This document shows, piece by piece, positions 44,983 through 54,290 of a stretch of DNA of 57,986 nt (the first letter of the stretch is position 1; each line of letters begins with the position of its first letter). The notes under the pieces are model-generated. The model was not told the origin of the DNA. It searched no databases and was given only the letters and a program-made list of their open reading frames with translations. Origin of the DNA: Gloeocapsopsis crepidinum LEGE 06123 (GTDB lineage: Bacteria > Cyanobacteriota > Cyanobacteriia > Cyanobacteriales > Chroococcidiopsidaceae); contig NZ_JADEWN010000034.1 in NCBI RefSeq assembly GCF_015207655.1, forward strand, positions 1 through 57,986, written 5' to 3'. The position numbers and the translations under genes were made by a program.

Positions 44983-44996
44983 GCGAATTTATTCGC
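44983..44996. repeat. Family B hairpin unit overlapping a stop codon
   Basis: GCGAA-ttta-TTCGC. The TAA of the methyltransferase gene, read on the minus strand, is inside the loop. The same situation exists at 32716-32733. Confidence 0.65.
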
Positions 44997-45645
44997 CAAG
45001 CTTGGTTTTGCGAAAGACAACATTATAGAGATTGCCTTCCCAATCATCAACAACTTGCTCTACTTCAAACCCTGCTTGCGTCACTTCTTCAATTAGTAGT
45101 TCTTTTGTAATACCATGACCGCCTCGGTTTTCTGGCACACCTTCTAACTTCCAAAAATTTAAGAACCAATTAGGAGGAAAGTCTGCGATCGCTAGCAATC
45201 CTTGAGGTTGTAAAGACTGCTGCAAACTCTCATTCATGCGTTCGGGTTGCGTGAAGTGATGATAGACGCCTCTCATAAAAATTGCATCGCAACATTCTGG
45301 CGGTAAGTTGGTTCGATCGACTGCTCCTTGAATCACTTGTACGTTTGTCAGATTATGCTTTTTTACGTTATTTTGGATCGCTTTTAATTGCTGTGGGTTG
45401 AGTTCCGTCGAGTAGATCTTGCCACTAGGACCAATATGCTGTGCAATGCGGACAGTTAAATCTCCATTTCCAGCACCAATTTCTGCAACAACTGCACTAG
45501 GTTGCAAGTTCAATAAATGACTCAACCGATTTGCTTCATTGTCGAGAGAGTGTTTGTTGTAGAACACCCAAGAAAAATAGGAGGCGATCGCTACCAATCC
45601 CATGAACCAAAATAGTTCTTTGTGGCGTTTAAAATTTTTAATCAT
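44989..45645 (-). CDS. Membrane-anchored class I methyltransferase
   Basis: This 218-residue protein has an N-terminal membrane helix (about 12-30, FWFMGLVAIASYFSWVFY) and then a methyltransferase domain: motif I VVAEIGAGNGDLTVRIAQ, YSTELNPQQL, CDAIFMRGVYHHFTQP and GLLAIADFPP. It resembles protein or small-molecule methyltransferases related to PCMT and UbiE. The stop codon lies in the loop of a dispersed hairpin repeat (44983-44996), so the last three or four residues come from the repeat. It is one of three methyltransferase genes in 2.3 kb. Confidence 0.8.
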   Translation of the reverse strand: MIKNFKRHKELFWFMGLVAIASYFSWVFYNKHSLDNEANRLSHLLNLQPSAVVAEIGAGNGDLTVRIAQHIGPSGKIYSTELNPQQLKAIQNNVKKHNLTNVQVIQGAVDRTNLPPECCDAIFMRGVYHHFTQPERMNESLQQSLQPQGLLAIADFPPNWFLNFWKLEGVPENRGGHGITKELLIEEVTQAGFEVEQVVDDWEGNLYNVVFRKTKLGE

Positions 45646-45671
45646 AGTTGTGAATGGTTGAACGTAATTGA

Positions 45672-46349
45672 TTACTGTTTAAATCCCAGACACGCAATAC
45701 TTGACCAACGAGGAAATCCGTTAGTCAGTGAATAGCAATGAATATCAGTCAATCCTGCCTTGGTCATCATCTCTACTAAAATCTCCGGTGTCAGACAAGC
45801 ATTGCCCCACTGCAACTGAATCAAAGATCCAAGTAGTCCTGGAAGCGTTACGACAACGATTAGTGGTGCTTTTGGGCGTAACACCCTGACCATTTCTAGG
45901 AGTCCTCGATCAGGATTAGGCAAATGCTCTAACATATGCGCACTCATAACCAAGTCATAAGTGTTGTCATGAAAAGGCAAAAGCCGCACGTTACCCTGAT
46001 AGACTTGATGATTCACTCCTGCTTGATTGAGTAACTGGTGCGCCTTCGCTAACATTTCTGGAGAAATATCTACACCAACAATCTTTAAATGGTCTACAGT
46101 TTGGGCTAAAGCGAGACTCAGGGCACCTGTGCCAATGCCACAATCGCATACACTTGAGCGATCGCTAAGAGTTAACATTCCAGATTTTTGTAGCGATCGA
46201 AATAACTTAACGTAGGCACGGTGATAACCAAAAAGTTGAAGGTAAGCGTGCCAGCGTGGAGCAGCCTTATTGTACATTTGGCGCAGTTGATCGTTTGTCG
46301 GACAAACTCGCTGAATTGAAATTTGCCACCATCCGATAACCCACTGCAT
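45672..46349 (-). CDS. Class I SAM-dependent methyltransferase
   Basis: A methyltransferase of about 225 residues. Motif I is VCDCGIGTGALSLALA, followed by VGVDISPEMLAKAH, YDLVMSAHMLEHLPNPD and LRPKAPLIVVVTLPG, the UbiE/Methyltransf_11 pattern. AGGAG lies 8 bases before ATG 46349, so this start is preferred to ATG 46373. Substrate unknown. It lies 26 bp upstream of the membrane-anchored methyltransferase and both may be on one transcript. Confidence 0.82.
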   Translation of the reverse strand: MQWVIGWWQISIQRVCPTNDQLRQMYNKAAPRWHAYLQLFGYHRAYVKLFRSLQKSGMLTLSDRSSVCDCGIGTGALSLALAQTVDHLKIVGVDISPEMLAKAHQLLNQAGVNHQVYQGNVRLLPFHDNTYDLVMSAHMLEHLPNPDRGLLEMVRVLRPKAPLIVVVTLPGLLGSLIQLQWGNACLTPEILVEMMTKAGLTDIHCYSLTNGFPRWSSIACLGFKQ

Positions 46350-46546
46350 GAGAAAAACTCCTGACGACATCAAGTTGCTATAGTTTCAATGTCGCGCTTA
46401 CAGCAGCAATTTCCAATGTCCAAAAGGATAGGTGCAAGGATGGTTTTTCTATGCCAATTCAAAGAATGGTTGCTACAAATCAGGATCTCATCTTCTTTCT
46501 CCCGCGGTTCCCTCAACCTAAGAGATCGCGATTGTTTTGTGTAACG

Positions 46547-46891
46547 TTATTGCTTGAGGATCTCAAGTAAGTCGTCTGGAATAGACATTCTTTGTGTATT
46601 CTCAAGGTTCACTTTGCCATCTCGCAACGAGCGTTTGCGCCCAAATAGTAAGGTCAAGGGTGCTGCCCATACAGTTTGCCAGAATTGTCCGTGAATCTCC
46701 TTAATATCTCTTTGTAACCAAGCTAGCTTCAGCATTTCCCAGTGAGCGATCGCATGCGGCACAGGATACATCTGACCAAGAATATGTGCTCTTTGCAATG
46801 CTGTCCACGCATCTGCAAATTTTTTTGCTTCAAGGGCTAGTTGTGCTTTAGCTATTTCGGCTTGAAAATGTTCGCGTAAGATTGCTTTCAT
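46547..46891 (-). CDS. DUF3703 family protein
   Basis: This 114-residue protein has an N-terminal helical pair with AWTALQRAHILGQMYPVPHAIAHWEMLKLA, the core of DUF3703. The family has no known function. The C-terminal half is basic and Trp-rich (REIHGQFWQTVWAAPLTLLFGRKRSLRDGKVN has this character). It is a single gene between the methyltransferases and the LuxR regulator. Confidence 0.7.
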   Translation of the reverse strand: MKAILREHFQAEIAKAQLALEAKKFADAWTALQRAHILGQMYPVPHAIAHWEMLKLAWLQRDIKEIHGQFWQTVWAAPLTLLFGRKRSLRDGKVNLENTQRMSIPDDLLEILKQ

Positions 46892-47023
46892 CAGCGCCTC
46901 CTATCTTGGGTAAAAACTAATTCTGTAAGCATTCACCCCAAGACTGCTTTAATTCCAATATGATTCTTTCGGGACAATTAGCCACTAGCCAAAAGGATGG
47001 TTGGCAGTATTTTTTACGATCCC

Positions 47024-49681
47024 CTACTCCAAAAGCCCAATTTCTCTGGCTCGCATGACTGCCTGAGTGCGGTTACTTGCGTTCAGCTTGCTGTAGATAT
47101 TGCGGGCGTGCCATTTCACAGTGGGGAGACTGACAATCAGTTCATCTGCGATCGCCTGATTAGAAAGACCATTCGCAAGATAATGTAAAACCTCTAGTTC
47201 GCGATGACTCAAAGGTTCAATTAGAGACTGGGCTGGAGTCGGAACAACGACGTGACCAAAAGCTGCAAACAAACAACTGACATATTTTGGATGAATTCTT
47301 TGTGTAGCAGCATGACGCAACAACGCAATCATCGGCTTGCCTTCATCGACAAACAGCCAAATATATTCTCCACTACGGGGGATATAAAGTGCTTTTTCTA
47401 AGCAGTGTAAAGCTTGCGCTATATCTCCGCGAGCTTGAAATACTAAAGCTTGCAATATTAATACTTCCATTACTCGTGCTTTACGCCCACCTGCTTTGGC
47501 AAAATCATAAAGTCGGGCAAGTAGTCGCATCGCATTATCGAGATATAACTTAGATTCATTTGCCGACGTACCACGAGCAATAAGTACTCTCGCAAAAGTG
47601 AGGTAATCTAGCTCAGAACTATATTGCAGTTCATCCTCTACATCTAGATCGCTATTTTCTGCCCAGGCGATCGCTTCTGCCAAATTTCCCTGCGCCAGAT
47701 GCAATCGTACTCGACAAGTCGCAACAGAAAGAATTGTAGGCCACAACCACGTTGGTAATTGCTCTGCTGCTTGAATTGCTTCCCAGGCTGCTTGCGTATC
47801 GCCTTGCGCTTGACGCACTCGTGCTAAGGTAATGTAGCCCATCATGACACCAGGTTGGCGTGTTTGGCTACCGCGTTCGATGCTCTCGTGTAAGTGTTGT
47901 GCTGCTGCTTCTAGTTGATTTTGTTCGCGTAAGAATTCAGCGATCGCTACTTGGACTAAAACACCTGCATAGGTTGCTAACCATCCGCGTTTGGTTGCTA
48001 GATCGACACCTTGTTGACATAGCGTGACTGCTTGATACATTCGCCCCCGCAAAGCTTGAAACTGCGCCTGTAAATACAAGCCCGCGATCGCTGGATCGGC
48101 AATACCTTTAACTTGACCAATGCGAGTGGCTTCATTCAAGACTGGGAGTGCTGCGGTAAAGTTGTCAATGACAAAGTAGGTAACACCCAAATTTAAGACA
48201 ATCATTGCCCGTATCCAGGAACCATCTTGAGGTAGGAGTTGTAATGCTTGTTGCATCAAGGCGATCGCTGTATTCCCATCTCCCTGCTGTCGTGCTTGCA
48301 TTCCTTTGATTGCTGTAACGAGTCCCCAAAGCCTTTGGGTATTTGCACTTTCCTCTTGTGGTTGTTGTGTTAACAAATATTCAATGTTTTGTACTGCAAC
48401 AAACGCCGCCTCAAATTGTGATAAAGAATATCGCGCCCATCCCTCAGCCAGCAACAACCACGGGCGATTTGCTACGAGTTCCTGAGGTAGTACTTCTAGC
48501 CAAGCGAGCAACGTTACCGAATCAAAACGAGGATGACTCGTCTGTGCTTCTTGTTCAATCAATTCTGCTGTCCACAGAAAATCTTGAGCTGCGATCGCGT
48601 GTCCAATTGCTTCTAATATGAATTTGTGCTGTGCATACCACCAAGCAGCGCGACGGTGAAACTCTGGTACTTGCTCAGATACGCGGTACAACCGATGATA
48701 CAGTAGTTCGCGAAAGAGGTGATGATATCGATACCAGTTGCGATCGCGGTCTAACGGCACAACAAATAGATTACGGTGTTCTAGCTGTTCTAATTCAATA
48801 ACATTTAGCCCATCGTGTCCCACCACGGCTGCACAGAGAGAGTCACACATTCGCTCTAGAATCGAGGTTCGCAAGAGAAAAGTTTGGATGTGTTTGGGCT
48901 GGCACTCTAGCACTTCCTCGACTAAATAGTCTAGGATGTAACGCTGGTCTTGCAACGCAATCAATGCAGAGTCTTTAGTATTTCGTACCGACAGTAATGC
49001 CAACTGCAACGCGACTACCCATCCTTCTGTTCGGGCTTGAATCGTCTCTAGCTGTTCTTTTGATAGTTGTAAGGACGACTGGTTAACCAACTCAGCTACC
49101 TCGGCAATAGTGAACCGCAAATCCGGAGTGCGGATTTCAACTAATTGACCGCAAGCCCGCATTCTTGCTAAAGGTAAAGGAGGATCGACACGACTTGCGA
49201 TCGCCAAGTGAAGTTGAGGTGGTAGATGCTCAAGCAAAAAAGTGAGTGCTTGTTGAATTAGAGGCGCAGTAATGACATGATAGTCATCCAAAACTAAAAC
49301 ATACTCATCGGGAAGACTAGCAATTTCATTAATTAGTGGAATTAAAAAAGACTCAAACCCAGCAGGTTCGATCGCGTGGAGCATTGCTAGAGTCGATTCT
49401 CCGATTTCATGTTTGAATACTTTGAGCGCAGTAACAAAATATGTCCAGAAGCGTAAGGGTTGATTATCACCTTGATCTAAAGATAGCCAGCTGACTGCCA
49501 TTTCAGTTTGACGCGACCACTCACTTAATAATGTTGTCTTACCAAAGCCAGCAGTTGCCGAAATCAGAATTAACTTACACTCCCTACCCTGATTTAACTG
49601 CTCAATTAAGCGATCGCGCCTCACGAGGGACGATCGCATTGTCGGAACATAAAATTTTGTTGATAACAGCGGGCTAGTCAT
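47024..49681 (-). CDS. MalT-like LuxR-family regulator (STAND ATPase)
   Basis: The 885-residue regulator has a STAND-type ATPase domain (Walker A ISATAGFGKTTLLSEWS near 38-54; Walker B-like YVLVLDDYHVI). A long TPR-like helical region (about 340-800) and a C-terminal LuxR helix-turn-helix (about 820-880; LSHRELEVLHYLANGLSNQA and onward) follow. MalT-type proteins oligomerise with ATP and an inducer to activate promoters. It is divergent from the cytochrome b and molybdopterin genes across about 170 bp, so those are candidate targets, but no binding site is recognisable. Confidence 0.9.
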   Translation of the reverse strand: MTSPLLSTKFYVPTMRSSLVRRDRLIEQLNQGRECKLILISATAGFGKTTLLSEWSRQTEMAVSWLSLDQGDNQPLRFWTYFVTALKVFKHEIGESTLAMLHAIEPAGFESFLIPLINEIASLPDEYVLVLDDYHVITAPLIQQALTFLLEHLPPQLHLAIASRVDPPLPLARMRACGQLVEIRTPDLRFTIAEVAELVNQSSLQLSKEQLETIQARTEGWVVALQLALLSVRNTKDSALIALQDQRYILDYLVEEVLECQPKHIQTFLLRTSILERMCDSLCAAVVGHDGLNVIELEQLEHRNLFVVPLDRDRNWYRYHHLFRELLYHRLYRVSEQVPEFHRRAAWWYAQHKFILEAIGHAIAAQDFLWTAELIEQEAQTSHPRFDSVTLLAWLEVLPQELVANRPWLLLAEGWARYSLSQFEAAFVAVQNIEYLLTQQPQEESANTQRLWGLVTAIKGMQARQQGDGNTAIALMQQALQLLPQDGSWIRAMIVLNLGVTYFVIDNFTAALPVLNEATRIGQVKGIADPAIAGLYLQAQFQALRGRMYQAVTLCQQGVDLATKRGWLATYAGVLVQVAIAEFLREQNQLEAAAQHLHESIERGSQTRQPGVMMGYITLARVRQAQGDTQAAWEAIQAAEQLPTWLWPTILSVATCRVRLHLAQGNLAEAIAWAENSDLDVEDELQYSSELDYLTFARVLIARGTSANESKLYLDNAMRLLARLYDFAKAGGRKARVMEVLILQALVFQARGDIAQALHCLEKALYIPRSGEYIWLFVDEGKPMIALLRHAATQRIHPKYVSCLFAAFGHVVVPTPAQSLIEPLSHRELEVLHYLANGLSNQAIADELIVSLPTVKWHARNIYSKLNASNRTQAVMRAREIGLLE

Positions 49682-49849
49682 AAGTCCTGCCCATCAATCT
49701 TTCTTATAGTTGCAGCACCGCCATGCAGATGAGTTGATTATCAAATTGCGATCGGGCTTGATCTTTAAGCTAGATGCTCGCTTTTTCCTAATTTAGCTTA
49801 TACGTTAGAGTAAACCCTGGGAATAGATAGTGAGTAGGACGCTCAAGCT

Positions 49850-50434
49850 ATGACTGCTGATTCAGTTATCCCGCGACAAAATCTCTCTGCCAAAATTTTT
49901 CATTGGGTCAATATCATTAGTTTGTTATTAATGATTACCAGCGGATTGCAAATATATAATGCCAACCCAGTTTTTGGCGGACGTAACGGCATTCCTTTCC
50001 CGCCGATATTTTTGCTGGGAGGTTGGCTAGCAGGCGGGAGACACTGGCATTTTGCCGCCATGTGGCTATTTGCACTCAATTTACTATGGTACGGTATTTA
50101 TATTCTGGTGACACGCCGCTGGCGACATCGATTTGTTAGTGATAAAGATATCAAAGCACTACAGCGCACTCAAAACCAAAAGCGACGCAACTATGCTTGG
50201 CATCGGATTACTTACACGGCGATCGTTCCAATATTACTGCTAGCAATCTTTACTGGATTAGGGATGTATAAACCTGCTCAATTTCACTGGATTGTCGATT
50301 GTTTTGGCAGTTGGCAAGCTTTGAGAATTGTTCATTTTGCAACAGTGCCATTAGTAGTTATTTATGCCGCGATTCACTCCTGGTTAAGTCTTAAAGTAGG
50401 TGGTTCGCGTTTAGTTGAATCAATGTTTTGGTAA
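49850..50434 (+). CDS. Membrane cytochrome b (HydC/thiosulfate-reductase type)
   Basis: This 194-residue membrane protein has four hydrophobic helices. His residues typical of b-type heme ligation are in KIFHWVN (helix 1), GRHWHFAAMW (helix 2) and RIVHFATVPLVVIYAAIHSWL (helix 4). The protein resembles cytochrome b subunits of hydrogenases and molybdoenzymes. It is followed, after 121 bp containing two small hairpins, by a molybdopterin oxidoreductase. It probably links that enzyme to the quinone pool. Confidence 0.84.
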   Translation: MTADSVIPRQNLSAKIFHWVNIISLLLMITSGLQIYNANPVFGGRNGIPFPPIFLLGGWLAGGRHWHFAAMWLFALNLLWYGIYILVTRRWRHRFVSDKDIKALQRTQNQKRRNYAWHRITYTAIVPILLLAIFTGLGMYKPAQFHWIVDCFGSWQALRIVHFATVPLVVIYAAIHSWLSLKVGGSRLVESMFW

Positions 50435-50480
50435 TGAGATGAAGAAGCAGAGGTTCCTACAAAGATAGATTGTTACCATT

Positions 50481-50526
50481 AGTCCACGCAGGTGGACTTC
50501 GCTTATATAGCTGCGACTTTAGTCGC
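50481..50526. repeat. Family B hairpin pair
   Basis: AGTCCAC-gcag-GTGGACT (50481-50498) and GCGACT-tt-AGTCGC (50513-50526) lie between the cytochrome b and molybdopterin genes. Related units are in the 32.6-33.4 kb and 44.8-45.0 kb regions. Confidence 0.65.
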
Positions 50527-50555
50527 CAAGCGTCCCGTCGAATTCACATAAAAAA

Positions 50556-51260
50556 ATGCATCAATTTCCGTCACGTCGCCGCTTTTTAGAATTATCTGGG
50601 CTTTCAAGTCTGAGTTTATTACTCGGCGGGTGTGCCCTGAGTTTGGTTGAAGGTGTTGTCGGTAAAACATTTGAACCACTTAACCAAAGCGTCGAGTCTT
50701 TACTATTTAATCCTCAAAAGCTGATACCAGAATTTCCTGAAAGTGAGATTGAGCCAGAAGCACTTATTGTTAATACCTATAGATTTACTCCCGTTATCGA
50801 TCCATCAACTTTTCGATTAATTATCGACGGTGAGGTGAATAATCCCTTGAGCTTGAGCATTGCAGAAATTCAGCAGTTACCACATCAGACAATGACAATT
50901 CGTCATGTTTGCGTTGAAGGGTGGGCGGCGATCGTGCAATGGGGTGGTGTCCGCCTTGGCGATTTGGTAACACTGGCGCAACCTAAGTCAGATGTCCGCT
51001 ATGTATATTTTGAATCGGCTGATGGCTATTACGAAAGTTGGGATTTAGCTTCTGCGGTTCATCCGCAAACACTCCTTGCAGATCAAAAGAATGGAGAACC
51101 TTTACCTATAGAAAACGGTGCGCCTTTACGTCTCGCTTCGCCAATTAAACTAGGTTACAAGCAAAGTAAATGGGTAACGCGCATCACATTAGTCAATCAA
51201 CTGCGGCGTTTTAAGGGATACTGGGAAGATCAAGGTTATGAGTGGTATGCAGGGCTGTAA
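50556..51260 (+). CDS. Sulfite oxidase-like molybdopterin oxidoreductase
   Basis: The 234-residue protein has the SuoX/YedY fold core. The molybdenum-coordinating Cys lies in MTIRHVCVEGWAAIVQWGGVRL (about 125-146), and GAPLRLASPIKLGYKQSKWVTRI near the end is typical. The N-terminus has a Tat motif (SRRRFLELSG) and then a lipobox (LLLGGC), so it should be a Tat-exported lipoprotein carrying its cofactor folded. It is paired with a cytochrome b instead of the YedZ-type heme protein. Substrate unknown; sulfite or methionine-sulfoxide-like substrates are possible. Confidence 0.86.
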   Translation: MHQFPSRRRFLELSGLSSLSLLLGGCALSLVEGVVGKTFEPLNQSVESLLFNPQKLIPEFPESEIEPEALIVNTYRFTPVIDPSTFRLIIDGEVNNPLSLSIAEIQQLPHQTMTIRHVCVEGWAAIVQWGGVRLGDLVTLAQPKSDVRYVYFESADGYYESWDLASAVHPQTLLADQKNGEPLPIENGAPLRLASPIKLGYKQSKWVTRITLVNQLRRFKGYWEDQGYEWYAGL

Positions 51261-51371
51261 TGTGAGGAGCGAGGGGTGAGGCAGTAAAAGGCTGAAGTTG
51301 AATTCCTGCTTTGTAAAAGTGCCGCATTCGTTGTTTGTCGCAGAAAAGTCAGGAAGGCGTAAAATCAGGGA

Positions 51372-53813
51372 ATGGAAAATCAGCAGCAGCAGCAACACCA
51401 CTTCCCAATTCCTCCTCATACTTGGAATCGTCCCATCGGTCTTGGTTGGGACAATCCCTACACTGTCCGCATGGCTAGTAACTTGGATGATGGTCCTTGG
51501 CATGGCATGCCTTTAGGTGGCTTCGGTGCAGGGTGTATTGGTCGCGCTTCGCGGGGCGATTTCAATCTATGGCACATTGATGGTGGCGAACATACTTTTA
51601 AAAGTATTCCGGCGTGTCAGTTTAGTGTGTTTGAGCAGCAAGCAGCAACGTCACAAGCTTTTGCTTTATGTACTGAGCCTCCGGTAGATAACACTTTAGC
51701 AGCTTGGCAGTGGTATCCAGGGCAGGAGAATGGTGTTTATCACGCGCTTTATCCTCAAAGTTGGTTTGTTTATGAAAATGTCTTTCAAGCACAGCTGAGT
51801 TGCGTGCAGTTTTCGCCAATTTTGCCAGAAAATTATCAGGAGACAAGCTATCCTGTTGCCATTTTCGTTTGGACAGCGCATAATCCCACAAATCAGCCAC
51901 TGACTCTCAGTATTATGCTTTCTTGGCAAAATACAGTTGGTTGGTTTCAAAATGCCATCAAAAATCCTGAAATTAGAATGCGCGATGATGGCAGTCCTGT
52001 TTATGAATATGAACCTTGTTTAGGTAATAGTGCTGGTAATTTTAATCGGTTGATTGTTGAAGATAATTATTGTGCTTGCTTATTAGAACGCAGTGCTAGT
52101 GATTTACACGACGGTAGCGGACAGTGGGCGATCGCAACTACGCAACAACCCCGTGTAGAACTTTTCTACCACACGCGCTGGAATCCTAACGGTGATGGTG
52201 CAGAGATTTGGCACAGTTTTGCCAATAATGGATCTTTACCTAATACTGAAAATACAACTCCAGCAGGAGAACAAGAACAAATTGCAGCGGCGATCGCTCT
52301 GCGATTTACACTGCAACCAGGCGAAACTCGCGAAATACCTTTTGCGATCGCTTGGGATTTTCCTGTGACTGAATTTGCGTCAGGAGTGAAGTATTTCCGC
52401 CGCTACACCGATTTTTTTGGACGAGGTGGTGATAGTGCAGTGGCGATCGCCCAAACTGCATTGCAAAACTATCAAACTTGGCAACAGCAAATTCAAGCTT
52501 GGCAACAACCAATTTTAGATCGCGACGTTCCTAGTCATTTTAAAATGGCACTGTTTAACGAACTGTACGACTTAACGAGTGGTGGTACGTTGTGGAGTGC
52601 AGCAGATGAACGCGATCCTATTGGTCAATTTGCAGTTTTAGAATGTTTTGATTACCGCTGGTATGAAAGTTTAGATGTCAGATTGTACGGCTCTTTTGCT
52701 TTATTAATGCTCTGGTCTAAACTCGAAAAATCAGTCATCCGCGCCTTTGCCAGGGCAATTGGGCAACGCGACGATCGCACTCGCGTGATTGGTTACTATT
52801 ATACCCAAGGGCTAGAAAGTCCTACAGCTTTACGCAAAGTTGCTGGTGCGACACCCCACGACTTAGGCGCACCGAATGAACATCCTTGGGAAGCGACTAA
52901 CTATACAAGTTATCAAGATTGCAACTTGTGGAAAGATTTATCTTGTGACTTTGTCTTACAAGTTTACCGCGACTTTGTGCTGACTGGTGCAACAGATTGG
53001 GAGTTATTGTGGGATTGTTGGTCAGCCGTTGTGCAAACACTGACTTATTTAAAGACGTTTGATTTAGATGAAGATGGCATTCCAGAAAATTCAGGCGCAC
53101 CAGATCAAACATTTGATGACTGGCGCTTGCAAGGTGTCAGTGCTTACTGTGGGGGATTGTGGTTGGCTGCACTCGAAGCGGCGATCGCGATTGGTAAAAC
53201 TTTACTCAGTTACCCTGACGATCATCCTGTGAGTCAAATTCTGACTTCTGCACTTGATTATCCACCAATTCCTGAAACGATTGATATATTCCAATCTTGG
53301 TTAGAGCGATCGCGTCCTATTTATCAGGAAAAACTTTGGAACGGTCAATACTATCGCCTAGATAGCAATAGTGGTTCTGATGTGGTGATGGCAGATCAAC
53401 TGTGCGGGCAATTTTATGCACGGCTACTCGGATTACCTGACATTGTGCCACATGAGTGTGCTGCTCAAGCTTTAAACACAGTCTATGATGCTTGCTTTCT
53501 GAAATTTCATGATGGTCAATTTGGGGCTGCTAATGGTCTAAAAACTGATGGTTCGCCAGAAAACCCGAATGCAACCCATCCACTTGAAGTTTGGACAGGA
53601 ATTAACTTTGGACTCGCGGCGTTTCTAATGCAAATGGGTATGAAATCTGAAGCCTGGCGCATGACGCAAGCAGTAGTACAGCAAGTTTACGACAATGGAT
53701 TGCAGTTCCGCACTCCAGAAGCTATTACCGCTAAAGGTACATTTCGCGCGTGTCACTACCTCCGTCCAATGGCAATTTGGGCAGTTTATGGTGTTTTAAG
53801 TAGGTGGGCGTAA
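51372..53813 (+). CDS. GH116 glycoside hydrolase, GBA2-like
   Basis: The 813-residue enzyme matches non-lysosomal glucosylceramidase family GH116. It has an N-terminal beta domain (DGPWHGMPLGGFGAGCIGRASRGDFNLWHID) and a C-terminal alpha/alpha barrel. The presumed nucleophile is E424 in AVLECFDYRWYESLDVRLYGS, and the acid/base is D578 in GAPDQTFDDW; both are aligned by motif with GBA2. No signal peptide is seen, so it acts in the cytosol. Bacterial members hydrolyse beta-glucosides or xylosides and the physiological substrate here is unknown. It follows the molybdoenzyme by 111 bp. Confidence 0.92.
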   Translation: MENQQQQQHHFPIPPHTWNRPIGLGWDNPYTVRMASNLDDGPWHGMPLGGFGAGCIGRASRGDFNLWHIDGGEHTFKSIPACQFSVFEQQAATSQAFALCTEPPVDNTLAAWQWYPGQENGVYHALYPQSWFVYENVFQAQLSCVQFSPILPENYQETSYPVAIFVWTAHNPTNQPLTLSIMLSWQNTVGWFQNAIKNPEIRMRDDGSPVYEYEPCLGNSAGNFNRLIVEDNYCACLLERSASDLHDGSGQWAIATTQQPRVELFYHTRWNPNGDGAEIWHSFANNGSLPNTENTTPAGEQEQIAAAIALRFTLQPGETREIPFAIAWDFPVTEFASGVKYFRRYTDFFGRGGDSAVAIAQTALQNYQTWQQQIQAWQQPILDRDVPSHFKMALFNELYDLTSGGTLWSAADERDPIGQFAVLECFDYRWYESLDVRLYGSFALLMLWSKLEKSVIRAFARAIGQRDDRTRVIGYYYTQGLESPTALRKVAGATPHDLGAPNEHPWEATNYTSYQDCNLWKDLSCDFVLQVYRDFVLTGATDWELLWDCWSAVVQTLTYLKTFDLDEDGIPENSGAPDQTFDDWRLQGVSAYCGGLWLAALEAAIAIGKTLLSYPDDHPVSQILTSALDYPPIPETIDIFQSWLERSRPIYQEKLWNGQYYRLDSNSGSDVVMADQLCGQFYARLLGLPDIVPHECAAQALNTVYDACFLKFHDGQFGAANGLKTDGSPENPNATHPLEVWTGINFGLAAFLMQMGMKSEAWRMTQAVVQQVYDNGLQFRTPEAITAKGTFRACHYLRPMAIWAVYGVLSRWA

Positions 53814-54290
53814 TGATGTATCACAAGCTTTATGCTGGTTAATTGCTAATGATTTTACATTTGTAGAACTTACGCACTTGCCCTCTAAATCCACGCCACT
53901 TGCTATCACGGGGGAAACTCCACGCCAGTTTGCTCAACGGGGGACCCCGCACGCAACAGGCTCCACAACGCAGTGGCTACCCAATTCTCGGGAACTTTGA
54001 ATTTAATTTCCCTCGCCCCCTCTTTATCTCCTCTAATTTTGAGGGAGAAGATAAAGAAAAACATTTATTCACAGGGCTGGGGACGGAATTGACTCAACTA
54101 CGTAAGTCCTGATTTATTTTCACTTACTTAAAGTTTCTGTAAAGTTCGATCCGAATTTGCGTAGTTCTTGACTGAAACACTGACAAATCTACATAGGTTC
54201 GTAGTTTCACTTGTTGCAATATGAGCTTATGCTTTCAGCTGCTCGCGCAGCTAACTTGCACAAACGCAACAATTAGCAAGTTTTATAACC
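53814..54290. other. Long intergenic region after GH116
   Basis: About 480 bases without a convincing gene. The left part holds a repeat-like tract with CACGGGGGAAACTCC and CAACGGGGGACCCCGCACG. The middle (54010-54060) has a pyrimidine/purine-rich stretch ctcgccccctctttatctcc. A perfect inverted repeat acttacg/cgtaagt encloses the region (53870-53876, 54102-54108), which would be consistent with a small non-autonomous element. Confidence 0.4.

Noticed and set aside
44112-46349. Possible arsenite (ArsM) or mercury-related methyltransferases
   Set aside because: The conserved Cys residues of ArsM are not seen, and no ars or mer genes are present in the window.
53900-54112. 70-residue frame after GH116
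   Set aside because: It lies in repeat-like intergenic sequence of a type common between cyanobacterial genes and shows no domain.
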